NCBI RefSeq assembly: GCF_004366595.1
Contig: NZ_SORE01000005.1
Coordinates: 248,001 to 312,000 of the forward strand
Direction: 5' to 3'
Source of the DNA: Paraburkholderia rhizosphaerae
GTDB lineage: Bacteria > Pseudomonadota > Gammaproteobacteria > Burkholderiales > Burkholderiaceae
Length of the DNA stretch: 64,000 bases
Shown piece by piece: positions 1 through 9,429 of the stretch. The notes beneath the pieces were generated by a model, which saw nothing but the letters and a program-made list of their open reading frames with translations, did no database searches and was not told the origin of the DNA. Positions within the stretch are counted from its first letter, which is position 1, and every line of letters begins with the position of its first letter. The translations under genes and the position numbers were made by a program.

Positions 1-60
1 GGATGATGCACACGGTTGCGTGCATTGCGATGATCCGTCGCATAAGCACGGCTGAGCCAG

Positions 61-85
61 GTGCCGGCGTCGATCACGCCGGCAC
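61..85. other. Perfect 10-bp hairpin upstream of catalase
   Basis: GTGCCGGCGT (61-70) and ACGCCGGCAC (76-85) are exact reverse complements separated by CGATC. No T-run follows, so it is not a textbook intrinsic terminator. It could end an upstream transcript or act in the catalase leader. Nothing else recognisable is seen in bases 1-136. Confidence 0.4.
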
Positions 86-136
86 ACAAGCTGGATGTGT
101 TCGAAGTCAATTGATCGATATTCAAAAGGAAACCCC

Positions 137-1588
137 ATGAGCAAACTCACCACGGCATTCGGCGCTCCCGTCGTCGACAATCAGAATACGCAGACGGCAG
201 GCCCGCGCGGCCCGGCACTGTTACAGGATGTCTGGCTAATCGAGAAGCTCGCGCACTTCGCGCGCGAAGTGATTCCCGAGCGGCGCATGCATGCGAAAGG
301 TGCGGGCGCTCATGGCACGTTCACGGTCACGCATGACATCACGAAGTACACGCGCGCGAAGATCTTTTCGCAGATCGGCAAGAAGACGCCGATGTTTGCG
401 CGCTTTTCGACGGTAGCGGGCGAACGCGGTGCGGCGGACGCCGAGCGCGATATCCGAGGTTTCGCGCTAAAGTTTTATACGGAAGAAGGTAACTGGGATA
501 TGGTCGGCAATAACACGCCGGTGTTCTTTTTCCGCGATCCGCTGAAATTCCCGGACCTGAATCACGCGATCAAGCGTGACCCGCGCACCGGCTTGCGCAG
601 CGCGCAAAACCAGTGGGACTTCTGGACGCAACTGCCCGAAGCGTTCCATCAGGTGACGATCGTGATGAGCGATCGCGGCATTCCGAAAAGCTTCCGCCAT
701 ATGCATGGCTTCGGCAGCCACACGTACAGCTTTATCAATGCGAGTAACGAGCGCTTCTGGGTGAAGTTCCATTTCCGCACGCAGCAGGGCATCCAGAACC
801 TGACGGACGCGGAAGCGGCAGCTGTGTGCGCGACCGATCGCGAGAGCAACCAGCGCGACCTGTACGAGTCGATCGAGCGCGGCGAATTCCCGCGCTGGAC
901 GCTGTACGTGCAGATCATGCCGGAGAAAGATGCGGGCTCGTACCACGTGAACCCGTTCGACCTGACCAAGGTATGGCCGAAGAAGGACTATCCGCTGATC
1001 GAAGTCGGCGTGGTGGAACTGAATCGCAACCCGGACAACTTCTTCGCTGAGACCGAGCAGTCCGGCTTTGCGCCGTCGAACGTCGTGCCTGGTATTAGCT
1101 TCTCGCCGGACAAGATGCTGCAAGGGCGTCTGTTCTCGTATGCCGATGCGCAGCGTTACCGGCTGGGCGCGAACTACTTCCAGATTCCGGTCAATGCGCC
1201 GAAGAGCCCGGTGCATAGCTACCACCGCGACGGCATGATGCGGGTGGACGGCAACAAGGGCGGTACGGCCTCGTATGAGCCGAATACGGTCGGCGAATGG
1301 CAGGAGCAACCGGATTTCCGCGAGCCGCCGCTGTCGATCGAAGGGGCGGCCGACCACTGGAATCATCGCGTCGACGACGACTATTTCTCGCAGCCCGGCG
1401 CGCTGTTTCGCAAGATGTCGCCGGCGCAGCAGCAGGTGCTGTTCGATAACACGGCGCGTGCGCTGCAAGGTACGACGGCGGCTGTGCAGAATCTGCACGT
1501 CGAGCATTGCACGAAGGCTGACCCGGCGTATGGTGCTGGCGTTACCAAGGCGCTAGCCGCGATTGAGGCGAGCAAGAACGCACGCTAA
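137..1588 (+). CDS. katA: Monofunctional haem catalase (small-subunit type)
   Basis: Cytosolic haem enzyme that splits hydrogen peroxide into water and oxygen. The 483-residue length fits small-subunit catalases. The distal-pocket His52 lies in RRMHAKG, the pocket Asn lies in VGNNTPVFF (residues 125/126), and the proximal haem-ligand Tyr335 lies in [12 protein letters not shown]. The ATG at 137 is preceded by AAAGGA, which is why it was chosen over an in-frame upstream start at 95 that adds 14 unconserved residues. The gene is followed by a strong intrinsic terminator, so it is probably monocistronic. The symbol follows the clade and is not proven. No OxyR-type site could be identified confidently. 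Confidence 0.95.
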   Translation: MSKLTTAFGAPVVDNQNTQTAGPRGPALLQDVWLIEKLAHFAREVIPERRMHAKGAGAHGTFTVTHDITKYTRAKIFSQIGKKTPMFARFSTVAGERGAADAERDIRGFALKFYTEEGNWDMVGNNTPVFFFRDPLKFPDLNHAIKRDPRTGLRSAQNQWDFWTQLPEAFHQVTIVMSDRGIPKSFRHMHGFGSHTYSFINASNERFWVKFHFRTQQGIQNLTDAEAAAVCATDRESNQRDLYESIERGEFPRWTLYVQIMPEKDAGSYHVNPFDLTKVWPKKDYPLIEVGVVELNRNPDNFFAETEQSGFAPSNVVPGISFSPDKMLQGRLFSYADAQRYRLGANYFQIPVNAPKSPVHSYHRDGMMRVDGNKGGTASYEPNTVGEWQEQPDFREPPLSIEGAADHWNHRVDDDYFSQPGALFRKMSPAQQQVLFDNTARALQGTTAAVQNLHVEHCTKADPAYGAGVTKALAAIEASKNAR

Positions 1589-1634
1589 ACGGCGCTTGCG
1601 GTTTGCGCTTGTGAAGTCTGAAGTCGTTGCCCGG

Positions 1635-1668
1635 CCCGCTAACGCGAACTTGCGTTAGCGGGTTTTTT
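1635..1668 (+). terminator. Intrinsic terminator of the catalase gene
   Basis: An exact 11-bp stem, CCCGCTAACGC (1635-1645) with GCGTTAGCGGG (1652-1662), has a GAACTT loop and is followed by six T (1663-1668). It lies about 45 bases after the catalase stop. Confidence 0.93.
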
Positions 1669-1839
1669 GTCGTCCAGGCACGCAAGCCGGACAAGCGATT
1701 CGCGCAGCAGGCTTTTCGCGCGGGCGGGTTCGTGCGAACCCGTTTTTCGCGGTTCTCGTGTGCATATAAATGTCACGTCCGCAGAGTCGCGTTCCGGGCC
1801 GCGTTGCGCGGCCCGTCTACGAAGACGGCGAGGGGCGGA

Positions 1840-3738
1840 CTAGCTGTGCGAGGGCGTTTCCTTTTGCGCTGCGGCAAGCGTCTGTTTGCCGGCGTTCGAC
1901 CAGAAGCCGATACGACGGAAGCGTTCGCGCTTCTGTTCTTCTTCGAAGTGCCCGAGCGACGGTTTGATCAGATCGCTGCGCGACACGATGCCGATCAGCC
2001 GCAGTGACTTGCGATCGGCCACCACCGGCAGCCGTTCCAGCCCGTGCACCGCGAGCCGCGTCGCGACGAGGCGGCAGGTTTCGTGCGGCAGTGCAACGGG
2101 CGGCGCGTCCTGCAGCAGGTCGCCGATGCGCGTGTCGAGCGGGTCGGGCAGCGTGTCGGTGGTTGCGCCGTTTGATGCACCGTTCGCGATTGCGATGTTG
2201 CTGGTAGCGGTGGTCGCCGTGGCGACGGTCCTCGTCGACAACTCGCGAATCCGTTCGAGCGCCGCACGGTCGATCACACCGAGCACCGCTTCATTGCTGA
2301 TCACCGGGTACGCGCGCCGCGTCTGATTCGTGCCGAAGTAGGTGGCGAGCGCGTCGCGAACCGTGACGTGCGCGTCGATCGCTTCGACCGTGCGCGACAT
2401 CACTTCATCCACGTAGTGACGCTCGAGCGGATCGACGCCGTATTCGCGGTAGATGTGGTACCCACGGCGAGCAATCTTCTCGGTCATGATCGAGCGCTTC
2501 ATCACGACGGTCGCGAATCCGTGCGCGACAAGCGTGGCCGCGAGCAACGGCAGCAGCGCGTTCGCGTCGTGCGTAAGACCGAACGCGAACACGATCGCGG
2601 TGAGCGGCGCGCCAAGCGTTGCACCGAGCGTGGCCGCCATGCACACGAGCGGCCACAGCGACGGTTCGCCGCCCGGCAGCACATGACCGAGCACGACGCC
2701 AAGGCCCGCGCCGAGCATCAGCAGCGGTGCGAGCACGCCACCCGATGTGCCCGAGCCGAGCGCGATAACCCACATCACCGCTTTCACGACCAGCAGCGCG
2801 ACCGCGAACTGCAACGCGATATGTTGATGCAGCAGATCGCCGATCACGTCGTAGCCGACGCCGAGCGCGCGCGGCTCGACAAATCCGCCGATACCGACCA
2901 CGATGCCGCCGAGCGCCGGCCACCACATCCAGTGAATCGGCAGACGGGCGAACAGGTCTTCGACTTTATATAGCGCAGCGGACAGGCCCGATGCGAGGGC
3001 CCCCGACAACACCCCGGCCACCGCACAGGAGACCAGCGACATCGCGCTCGGCTCCGCCGTCTGCAGCGGAAACAGCGGCGCCGTGCCGAAGAACACCGCA
3101 CGCGCGAAGCCGGCTACCGCACACGCGACCGCGACCGGCAAGAAACTGCGCGGCCGCCATTCGAACAGCAGCAGTTCGACCGCAAGCAGCACGGCTGCAA
3201 CCGGCGTACCGAACACGGCGGTCATGCCGGCCGCCGCGCCCGCGACCAGCAGCGTTTTGCGCTCCGCCGCGGTGACCTTGAAACATTGCGCGAGCAACGA
3301 ACCGAGCGCGCCGCCCGTCATGATGATTGGACCTTCCGCGCCGAACGGGCCGCCGCTACCGATCACGATGCCCGAGGACAACGGCTTCAATATCGCAACT
3401 TTCGGCGACATCCGGCTTTTACCGAACAGGATGGCTTCGATCGCTTCCGGAATGCCGTGGCCGCGAATCTTGTCCGAGCCGTAGCGCGCCATCAGGCCGA
3501 CGATCAGCCCGCCGGCGATCGGGATCAGCACCACCCATGGGCCGAGCGTGTTGAGCGCCGGCGAACGGTCCACAAACGAAAAACTACCGAAAAAGAACAG
3601 ATTGGTGAACAGGCGGATCAGGTTCAGCAGCACGAATGCGGCGAGCGTGCTGAGCAACCCGATGACCACCGCAAGCGCGGAAATGCCTGGCAGTCGGGCG
3701 TTGCTGGAAAAATCGCGCTTGTGATCGTCGAGACTCAT
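1840..3738 (-). CDS. ClC-family chloride channel/antiporter with C-terminal CBS pair
   Basis: Inner-membrane ClC chloride transporter of 632 residues. The three selectivity segments are visible: GHGIPE (93-98), GAEGP (133-137) with the gating glutamate Glu135, and GTSGGVLAP (330-338). About ten hydrophobic helices fill residues 20-415. The soluble tail carries two CBS-type segments (about 445-500 and 555-610), which in this family bind adenine nucleotides and modulate transport. Whether it is a channel or a Cl-/H+ antiporter cannot be read from the sequence. The gene starts 5 bases after the stop of the upstream MarR gene on the same strand, so the two form an operon. Confidence 0.92.
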   Translation of the reverse strand: MSLDDHKRDFSSNARLPGISALAVVIGLLSTLAAFVLLNLIRLFTNLFFFGSFSFVDRSPALNTLGPWVVLIPIAGGLIVGLMARYGSDKIRGHGIPEAIEAILFGKSRMSPKVAILKPLSSGIVIGSGGPFGAEGPIIMTGGALGSLLAQCFKVTAAERKTLLVAGAAAGMTAVFGTPVAAVLLAVELLLFEWRPRSFLPVAVACAVAGFARAVFFGTAPLFPLQTAEPSAMSLVSCAVAGVLSGALASGLSAALYKVEDLFARLPIHWMWWPALGGIVVGIGGFVEPRALGVGYDVIGDLLHQHIALQFAVALLVVKAVMWVIALGSGTSGGVLAPLLMLGAGLGVVLGHVLPGGEPSLWPLVCMAATLGATLGAPLTAIVFAFGLTHDANALLPLLAATLVAHGFATVVMKRSIMTEKIARRGYHIYREYGVDPLERHYVDEVMSRTVEAIDAHVTVRDALATYFGTNQTRRAYPVISNEAVLGVIDRAALERIRELSTRTVATATTATSNIAIANGASNGATTDTLPDPLDTRIGDLLQDAPPVALPHETCRLVATRLAVHGLERLPVVADRKSLRLIGIVSRSDLIKPSLGHFEEEQKRERFRRIGFWSNAGKQTLAAAQKETPSHS

Positions 3739-3743
3739 GATGT

Positions 3744-4157
3744 TTACAGATCGATGTGCGGAATCGTGAAAGCGCCCTTGAGCGATTTCAGCTCGGCGCG
3801 ATGCAGTTCGGCGAGGCGCGCGAGCACGCGCTCACCGGCTTTGAGCAAATGGACTTCCACTTGCCGGCGGTCGATCTCGCTGACGCGGCGTTCGACAAGG
3901 CCCAGCGCTTCGCAGCGCGATACCAGCGCGACCACGCCGTGATGCTGTGCCTGCAGCCGCTCGGCGAGCTCGCCGATGGTGGCCCATTCGCGGTCCGGAT
4001 AGCCTTTCACGTGCAACAGCAGCAGGTATTGGAGCGGCGTAATGCCTTCGCCCTGCGCAGCCTGCTCGGAAAAACGCTCGAAACGCCGCATCTGATAGCG
4101 GAATTCCGATAGCTGCTCGAAGTCAGCTTTGCTCAACTCGCGTGCGAGGGTTTTCAT
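3744..4157 (-). CDS. MarR-family transcriptional regulator
   Basis: A 137-residue winged-helix protein with a typical MarR layout: a dimerisation helix at the N-terminus, a recognition region near WATIGELAERLQAQHHGVVALVSRCEALGLV, and a wing with the DRR motif (EIDRRQVEVHL). It is the first gene of a two-gene operon with the downstream ClC gene. An 8-bp inverted repeat lies about 40 bases upstream of its start (4195-4213), consistent with autoregulation. A related site precedes the neighbouring HPP gene, so it may control both. The inducing ligand is unknown. Confidence 0.9.
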   Translation of the reverse strand: MKTLARELSKADFEQLSEFRYQMRRFERFSEQAAQGEGITPLQYLLLLHVKGYPDREWATIGELAERLQAQHHGVVALVSRCEALGLVERRVSEIDRRQVEVHLLKAGERVLARLAELHRAELKSLKGAFTIPHIDL

Positions 4158-4194
4158 ACGGGGGCGTCGGGGTGGGCTAGGGGAAAGTCCCTAA

Positions 4195-4213
4195 TATATC
4201 ACGAAGTGATATA
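4195..4213. promoter_or_regulatory. Candidate MarR operator (TATATCAC-N3-GTGATATA)
   Basis: A perfect inverted repeat: TATATCAC (4195-4202), GAA, then GTGATATA (4206-4213). It sits just upstream of the MarR-ClC operon and downstream of the HPP gene. Related sites occur at 5510-5528 and 6621-6639. Its role as a MarR operator is inferred from symmetry and position. Confidence 0.65.
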
Positions 4214-4301
4214 AATCATCAGGTGGCGCGCGTAGCGATGTGGGTGGTCGTTCCGCGCGCCAGTGCTGTTGCGGCTTGATCGTTGCACTACGCGCGTGGG
4301 C

Positions 4302-5462
4302 TTACGCGGCCCGGTATTCACGCGAGCGCGTCCGGCGATACAGCCCGGTGATCAGGTCGGCCTGCGTGATGATGCCGGCCAGACGCCGGTGCGCATCGAG
4401 CACCGGAATGTGGTGGTGACCGTGCGTCGCGAACAGCGGCACCAGTTCGACGATCGGCGTGTCGACGGAGACCGTATGCACGTGTGTGGTCATCAGATCT
4501 TCGACGCTGGTGCGGCGCACTGGCCGCGCGATGCCGAGACTCGGGCGGGGTGCGAACCAGCGCTGCCGCCAGCGGCTGACGAACGTCGGAACGCGCTCAG
4601 TGGCGCCGCCGGCGAGGTTCGCGCGCGTGACGATGCCGACCACTCGCCGGTCGTCGGTGACGACCGGTAATGCCTTGATGCTGTGCTGGTTCAGCAGGTA
4701 AGAGGCAGTGCCGGCAGTGGCGTCCGGCGGGACGCTAATAACCGGATTCGACATGATGTCCCGGCACGAAAGCTCGCCGAAATTGCGCGCGTACGCTTGC
4801 ATTTCGGTTTCCCGCAGCAGCGTTTCGAGATCGTCCGGGTTTACGTCGAGCAGTTCGCTGCGACGGCGCAACACCGCTTCGAGATCGGCGCGTAGCGACG
4901 ACTGAAGCACGGCATCGCCGGCTGCATCACCTGCGATTTGCGCGACATGCGGGTAGCGGTGACCGGTGATCGCGTGATAGATCATTGCCGAGCCGAGCAG
5001 CAGCACCGACTGCACGAGTACTGGCTCCAGCACGAACTGAAACCCGAGCGCGCGGATCGCCGGGCCGCCGAGCACGGCGGTCAATGCGACCGCGCCCGAT
5101 GGCGGGTGGATGCAGCGCAACGTGAACATGCCGGCGATTGCGCCAGCTGCCGCGATCGCGGCAGCGATGAACGGATCGGGAAACAGCATTGCGCACGCGA
5201 CACCGACCGTGGCCGATACGAGGTTGCCGCCGATTAGCGACCAGGGCTGCGCGAGCGGGCTGGCCGGCACCGCGAACAGCAACACCGCCGACGCGCCCAT
5301 CGGTGCGATCAGCATCGGAAAAGCGGCGCTGGAGCCGAACACGGCCTGCATCAGCGTAGCGGTCACCGCGAGGCCGATGAACGCTCCAGCGGACGAGCGC
5401 ACACGCTCGGGCCATTTCAGCAGGATCGGGCCTGGCTTGAAGCTGGACAGCCAGCGAATCAC
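4302..5462 (-). CDS. HPP-family integral membrane protein with two CBS domains
   Basis: The N-terminal half is an HPP-type transmembrane region (IAPMGASAVLLFAVPASPLAQPW and HPPSGAVALTAVLGG are hallmark stretches) with about four helices. The C-terminal half has two CBS domains, the first around CRDIMSNPVISVPPDA and the second around EDLMTTHVHTVSV. HPP proteins are poorly characterised; some plant and cyanobacterial members have been linked to nitrite transport. The reading frame is open to a TTG at 5519, but a TATAAT box (5508-5513) and an operator-like palindrome overlap that point. The GTG at 5462, which gives the family-like N-terminus MIRWLSSFKPGP, was therefore chosen. The GTG at 5477 is an alternative, and neither has a clear ribosome-binding site. 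Confidence 0.82.
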   Translation of the reverse strand: MIRWLSSFKPGPILLKWPERVRSSAGAFIGLAVTATLMQAVFGSSAAFPMLIAPMGASAVLLFAVPASPLAQPWSLIGGNLVSATVGVACAMLFPDPFIAAAIAAAGAIAGMFTLRCIHPPSGAVALTAVLGGPAIRALGFQFVLEPVLVQSVLLLGSAMIYHAITGHRYPHVAQIAGDAAGDAVLQSSLRADLEAVLRRRSELLDVNPDDLETLLRETEMQAYARNFGELSCRDIMSNPVISVPPDATAGTASYLLNQHSIKALPVVTDDRRVVGIVTRANLAGGATERVPTFVSRWRQRWFAPRPSLGIARPVRRTSVEDLMTTHVHTVSVDTPIVELVPLFATHGHHHIPVLDAHRRLAGIITQADLITGLYRRTRSREYRAA

Positions 5463-5507
5463 TTTAGTACTGGACACGATGGAGCAGAGTGGAGCAAAAG
5501 GTCCGTA

Positions 5508-5528
5508 ATTATATTTCAATGTGATATA
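5508..5528 (-). promoter_or_regulatory. HPP-gene promoter with operator-like palindrome
   Basis: On the minus strand a consensus TATAAT lies at 5513-5508. Overlapping and just upstream is TATATTTC-AAT-GTGATATA (plus-strand 5510-5528), whose right arm is identical to the site at 4206-4213 and whose left arm matches 6 of 8 positions. Including the following AAAT, 18 of 22 bases match the MarR-operon site. This suggests shared repression. Confidence 0.5.
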
Positions 5529-5732
5529 AATTTAACATTCCCCTGTAACATTGGGGTGATTGAAAAAGCTACCAGTCAAGCGTGCGCAAGGCTGAGGAAA
5601 GCATGCCCGGCTCGCTGAAACAGGTCATGGCATGACATAAAATGGAGTGGAGACACTTCGGATTGACATCCGGAAACACCAGGAGCCGCAACGCGTTGCG
5701 CAGGTGCGCGGCCCTAGGAAGGAGGCATTGTG

Positions 5733-6047
5733 ATGATTACTTTTCAGTCCCGCGCCACACCTGATGTGGTGATGTTGAGGGATCTCGCACAATATCTGCT
5801 TGGGTTGGTCGGCAAGCGCCTCGATGCGCGCGGGGTCATTCTGCATGACGAATTGCCCGGCGCGATTCGCCGTCTCGAAGCGGCCATCTCCGACGACGAT
5901 AAGGCGGAAGCGGCGCTGGAAGCGCTTCACTATGCGCGCGAGCGCAACGAGGACGCGGGTGGCGGGCTCGCGCAGCGAGCCTGGCCGTTTCTGGACATGA
6001 TGCGTGAAGCACATCGGCACGACGCGGATATTATCTGGGGGCTGTAA
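5733..6047 (+). CDS. DUF1840 domain protein
   Basis: A small cytosolic protein of 104 residues that begins MITFQSRATPDVVML and is covered entirely by a DUF1840-type sequence, a family of unknown function common in Burkholderiales. The ATG at 5733 is preferred over a GTG three bases earlier because AAGGAGG (5719-5725) sits seven bases upstream of it. It stands alone between the HPP gene and the convergent stress protein. Confidence 0.82.
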   Translation: MITFQSRATPDVVMLRDLAQYLLGLVGKRLDARGVILHDELPGAIRRLEAAISDDDKAEAALEALHYARERNEDAGGGLAQRAWPFLDMMREAHRHDADIIWGL

Positions 6048-6110
6048 CGCCCGGCTGTGGTCACGCGTTTGTGCATGCGGGAACGCCGTAAACGCGCGAT
6101 GGCCGTGTGT

Positions 6111-6545
6111 TTAGCGCGAAACTTCGAATAGCACGCCGCACGACACGCGATCGAGCAGCAGCGCGTGATTCTCTCCGGACAGCCAGCGCGCAAAGAACCC
6201 GTGCGGATGGTGTCCGATGACGATCAGATCCACGTTCAATTGCGCCGCGAGGCGCGAAATCTCGTCAACCGCGCTGCCGGCCGCATGATGGCCCATTGCA
6301 TCGACTCCCCACGTGTGCAGGCGGGCGATGCCCTCGTCGAGCGTTTCGCGCGCGAATTCATCGTCGGCGTCGCTGCGGGCCGCGGTCATTACATCGTAAC
6401 CGCTTGACCAATGTGTGGTATCGAGCACCGACAAAAGGTGAGTTTCGGCGTGCAACTGCTGCGCAAGCACCGCGCCCGCGCGCAACGCGAGCTGTCCTTC
6501 CGGTGTTGCGTCATAGCAAAGCAGGATACGGTTGAACGGAGTCAT
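6111..6545 (-). CDS. Universal stress protein (UspA family)
   Basis: A 144-residue single-domain Usp fold. It opens with FNRILLCYDATPEGQLAL, the beta1/alpha1 nucleotide-pocket segment, and has DLIVIGHHPHGFFARWLSGENHALL near the end. That corresponds to the G-2x-G-9x-G-S/T ATP-binding signature in a degenerate form, so ATP binding is likely but not certain. AAGGAG precedes the start. A palindrome related to the putative MarR operator lies about 80 bases upstream (6621-6639). Confidence 0.9.
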   Translation of the reverse strand: MTPFNRILLCYDATPEGQLALRAGAVLAQQLHAETHLLSVLDTTHWSSGYDVMTAARSDADDEFARETLDEGIARLHTWGVDAMGHHAAGSAVDEISRLAAQLNVDLIVIGHHPHGFFARWLSGENHALLLDRVSCGVLFEVSR

Positions 6546-6620
6546 CTGCGTACTCCTTGTTCCCGTGTTTATGTGACTATCGGCACGGTTTCGATCAGCG
6601 CAATGCGCATGATTTGATTA

Positions 6621-6639
6621 TATGTCACGTTGTGATGCA
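6621..6639. promoter_or_regulatory. Operator-like palindrome upstream of usp
   Basis: TATGTCAC (6621-6628), GTT, GTGATGCA (6632-6639). The core TCAC-N3-GTGA is shared with the site at 4195-4213, and the arms match at 7/8 and 6/8 positions. Confidence 0.45.
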
Positions 6640-6696
6640 TGTGGGCGTGCACATTGCGGCATGGCCTTTGCCGCATGGCGCAAACAGCGTTGTGCG

Positions 6697-7602
6697 TCAG
6701 CGCGGGTTCAATGCGGGGTCCGAGCGAAGCCGGTCGATCGCGAGGTCGAGAAACGCACGTACTTTCTGCGTCGCATGACGTCCTTCACGATGCACGACGT
6801 GGATCGGCAGCGGCGGCAACTCGTATTGCTCGAGTAGCAGTTGCAGCGTGCCGGCGCGCAGGTGGCTCGCGATCTGATACGACAGCGGCCGCACAATGCC
6901 GAATCCGGCCGCCGCCGCGGCAATCGCGGAATCGTTGGTGGTGCTGGTCATGCGCGGCTGCAAGCGCGGCGTGGCCGAGCGCCGCTCGACCGTGAAGCGC
7001 CACTCCGGTGAAGTCGATGCGGCGTTCGTCGAGATGATCGTGTGCGAGGTGAGATCGTCGGGCGTGAGCGGTGTGCCGCAGCGCGCGAGATATGCGGGCG
7101 ACGCGCATATCACGCGCCGCACGGAGCCGACGCGAATTGCCTGCAGCGATGAATTCGGCAGTTCGCCGATGCGCACCGCGACGTCGATACCTTCGTCGAC
7201 GAGGTTTACAACGCGATCGAGAAACCAGCAGTTCATATCGACATCAGGGTAGCGCGTCAGATACTCGACGACGACCGGCGTCACGTACGCGGCGCCGAAC
7301 AGCACCGGCGCGGTGATCGTCATCACGCCGCGCGGCGCGGTGTGTTCGCCGGTAGCCGACTGCTCGGCTTCGTCGATTTCGCCGAGAATGCGCCGGCAAT
7401 TCTCGAAGTACGACGTGCCGGTTTCCGTCAGACGGACGATGCGCGTCGTACGCGTCAGCAGGCGCACGCCGAGATGCTCTTCGAGTTCGGTGACGATGCG
7501 GCTGACCACCGACGGCGACACCTCGAGCTTGCGCGCGGCCGCCGAAAAGCCGCCTGTTTCGGCGACCGCGACGAACGCGGTCATTGCCTGTAGCCGGTCC
7601 AT
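6697..7602 (-). CDS. LysR-family transcriptional regulator
   Basis: A 301-residue LysR regulator. The N-terminal helix-turn-helix is clear (MTAFVAVAETGGFSAAARKL, then VSPSVVSRIVTELEEHLGVRLLTRTTR), and a periplasmic-binding-like effector domain runs from about residue 90. It resembles the group often found next to oxidoreductases or efflux genes. It lies immediately downstream of, and on the same strand as, the P450 gene (34 bases apart), so it may be cotranscribed with it. The effector is unknown. Confidence 0.92.
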   Translation of the reverse strand: MDRLQAMTAFVAVAETGGFSAAARKLEVSPSVVSRIVTELEEHLGVRLLTRTTRIVRLTETGTSYFENCRRILGEIDEAEQSATGEHTAPRGVMTITAPVLFGAAYVTPVVVEYLTRYPDVDMNCWFLDRVVNLVDEGIDVAVRIGELPNSSLQAIRVGSVRRVICASPAYLARCGTPLTPDDLTSHTIISTNAASTSPEWRFTVERRSATPRLQPRMTSTTNDSAIAAAAAGFGIVRPLSYQIASHLRAGTLQLLLEQYELPPLPIHVVHREGRHATQKVRAFLDLAIDRLRSDPALNPR

Positions 7603-7636
7603 GCGCTGATTCGCTATGCGTTGTGATGTTTCGCCA

Positions 7637-9079
7637 TTAACGACGAAGCGTCAGGGTCACAGGCATCTTGCTTGGCTTCATGATGAAGTCGTTGATTTCC
7701 TCGATCTCCGAAGGATCGACCGCGAGCTTCATCTCGAAGTTTGCGACGAGCATCGACAGCGCCGCGCGCATTTCGACGCCGGCCAGATGCCGTCCCGGAC
7801 ATACGCGCGGGCCGGCGCCGAATTGCAGGTACGCGCGCGGTTCGTGCGCTCCGCGCGCGGCGTCGCGCGCATGCAGCCAGCGGTCCGGGTCGAAGCGTTC
7901 GGGGTTCGCGAAGTGGCTTGGGTCGTGCATCGGCGGCCGGTTCAGGAAAAACATGAAGGTGCCGGCGGGCACGCGCACATCGCCCATTGTCACGTCTTCG
8001 ACCGGTTCGAACGAACTCAGCGCGGCCACCGGTTTGAAGCGGCCGGTTTCGGTGCAGACGGCTTCGAACAGATCGAGCTCTTTCAGCTTTGCATACTCGG
8101 TACAGAGCGACGAATCGCCGAGCACCGAGCGCGCCTCGTTTGCAAGACGCGTCTGCAGAGGTTGATCGGTGGCAATAAACAGCGTCGACCATGCGAGCGA
8201 ATTCGCGGTGGTGTCTTCACCGGCCAGCAGCATGGTCAGCACGTTGGCAACGATCTGGTCGTCGGTGATGCCCGAGTCCGGCGTGTCGCGCATCGCGAGC
8301 ATCGCTTCGAGCAGATTGCGCGGCCCTTCCGACGGCTCGTCGCGCATGCGCGCGCGCGCACGCTCCATCATCTGGCGAACGTAGCGGTGAATCTCGACGA
8401 GCGCGCGGTCGAGGCGCCGGTCACCCGGCAGCTTCACGTAATGCCAGTACGGGAACGGCGCCTGGGTGCGCGACATCAGCGCCGGCATGATCTGTTTCAG
8501 ATGTTCCTGAATGACGTTGTCGTCGCGCTCCAGCGTGCGCGGGTCTTCGCCGAACGCGAGCGCGCTCGTCACATCGACGGAGTAGCGCTTCATCTCTTCG
8601 ACCATGTCGATCGTGCGCTGCTCTTGCGCTGCGCGTAGCCACCGTGCGCGCAGCCGTCCGGTGACATCGGCGAGCGTCGGGTAGACCGCGCGGATCTGCG
8701 GGATGGATAACGCCTGCATCACGAGCCGGCGCTGCGGTTCCCAAGCCGCGCCCTCCGCTGAGAAGAGACCGTTCGCGCCGAACTCGGCAAGAACCGATTC
8801 GATCGGCTTGAAGCGGCGATATCGCTGCGGGCGCTCGCGCGAGATGCTTTGTACATGATCGGTGTCGCCCAGCACGACGACCTGCTTGCCGAACATCCGG
8901 AATACATAGGGCGTGCCGAGCTCGCGGCCCCAGCGCTCGAGATTCAGGTGGAATGTCCGTAGTGAAACCTGATGCATATTGCCGATTAGCGGCAGGCCTT
9001 TCGGCGACGGCAGATCGCTCAACTGGCGCAGCCGTGTGCCGCTGGTTTTGTCGGTATCGCCGCTTGCGGTGGTGCTCAT
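7637..9079 (-). CDS. Cytochrome P450
   Basis: A soluble bacterial P450 of 480 residues. It shows the proline-rich N-terminus (LPSPKGLPLIGN), the I-helix oxygen-activation motif AGEDTT, the K-helix ExxR (ETGR), and the haem-binding loop FGAGPRVCPG with the Cys427 ligand. The ATG at 9079 has GGAGA six bases upstream; the open frame extends further to 9331 but without a ribosome-binding site or P450-like sequence. No ferredoxin or reductase partner is adjacent. The substrate cannot be inferred; the overall look is of the CYP102/CYP4-like fatty-acid or xenobiotic hydroxylases, which is only an impression. Confidence 0.93.
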   Translation of the reverse strand: MSTTASGDTDKTSGTRLRQLSDLPSPKGLPLIGNMHQVSLRTFHLNLERWGRELGTPYVFRMFGKQVVVLGDTDHVQSISRERPQRYRRFKPIESVLAEFGANGLFSAEGAAWEPQRRLVMQALSIPQIRAVYPTLADVTGRLRARWLRAAQEQRTIDMVEEMKRYSVDVTSALAFGEDPRTLERDDNVIQEHLKQIMPALMSRTQAPFPYWHYVKLPGDRRLDRALVEIHRYVRQMMERARARMRDEPSEGPRNLLEAMLAMRDTPDSGITDDQIVANVLTMLLAGEDTTANSLAWSTLFIATDQPLQTRLANEARSVLGDSSLCTEYAKLKELDLFEAVCTETGRFKPVAALSSFEPVEDVTMGDVRVPAGTFMFFLNRPPMHDPSHFANPERFDPDRWLHARDAARGAHEPRAYLQFGAGPRVCPGRHLAGVEMRAALSMLVANFEMKLAVDPSEIEEINDFIMKPSKMPVTLTLRR

Positions 9080-9429
9080 GGAGGGTCTCCGGTATGGCGC
9101 AGGGGGAGCGCACTGCGTTGGCGCATATCGGGCGGCGGGGGTGGCCGTTTGCCTTGAGCGCCTTTTTGCTCGGATCAATGCTTCGGCGCCATTGTATGCG
9201 GTTCGCGATTTTTTGCGTTGACCCGAAACGGCGTCTGGCGATGCGAAGTGCGCGTGGTCGGGCAGCTTGCGGATAGTGCGCCGCGTGCGTTGATGCCGGC
9301 GAAGCTGGCATATCGGGAACAGAACGTGCATGATCCGTTCACGTGCGGATCATGCGGCCATGGGGTGCCTGGGCGCTGGCCATCCGACCGTATGGATCTT
9401 TTCGACGCATCGTTACCGGAGAATCGAGC
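9080..9429. other. Divergent intergenic region, P450 / phasin
   Basis: About 350 bases between divergently transcribed genes. It must carry both promoters, but no convincing -35/-10 pair or palindrome was picked out. Short open frames here lack ribosome-binding sites. Confidence 0.4.

Noticed and set aside
467..1507. Long minus-strand reading frame opposite catalase
   Set aside because: It mirrors the catalase codons in high-GC DNA, is rich in Arg/His and resembles no protein.
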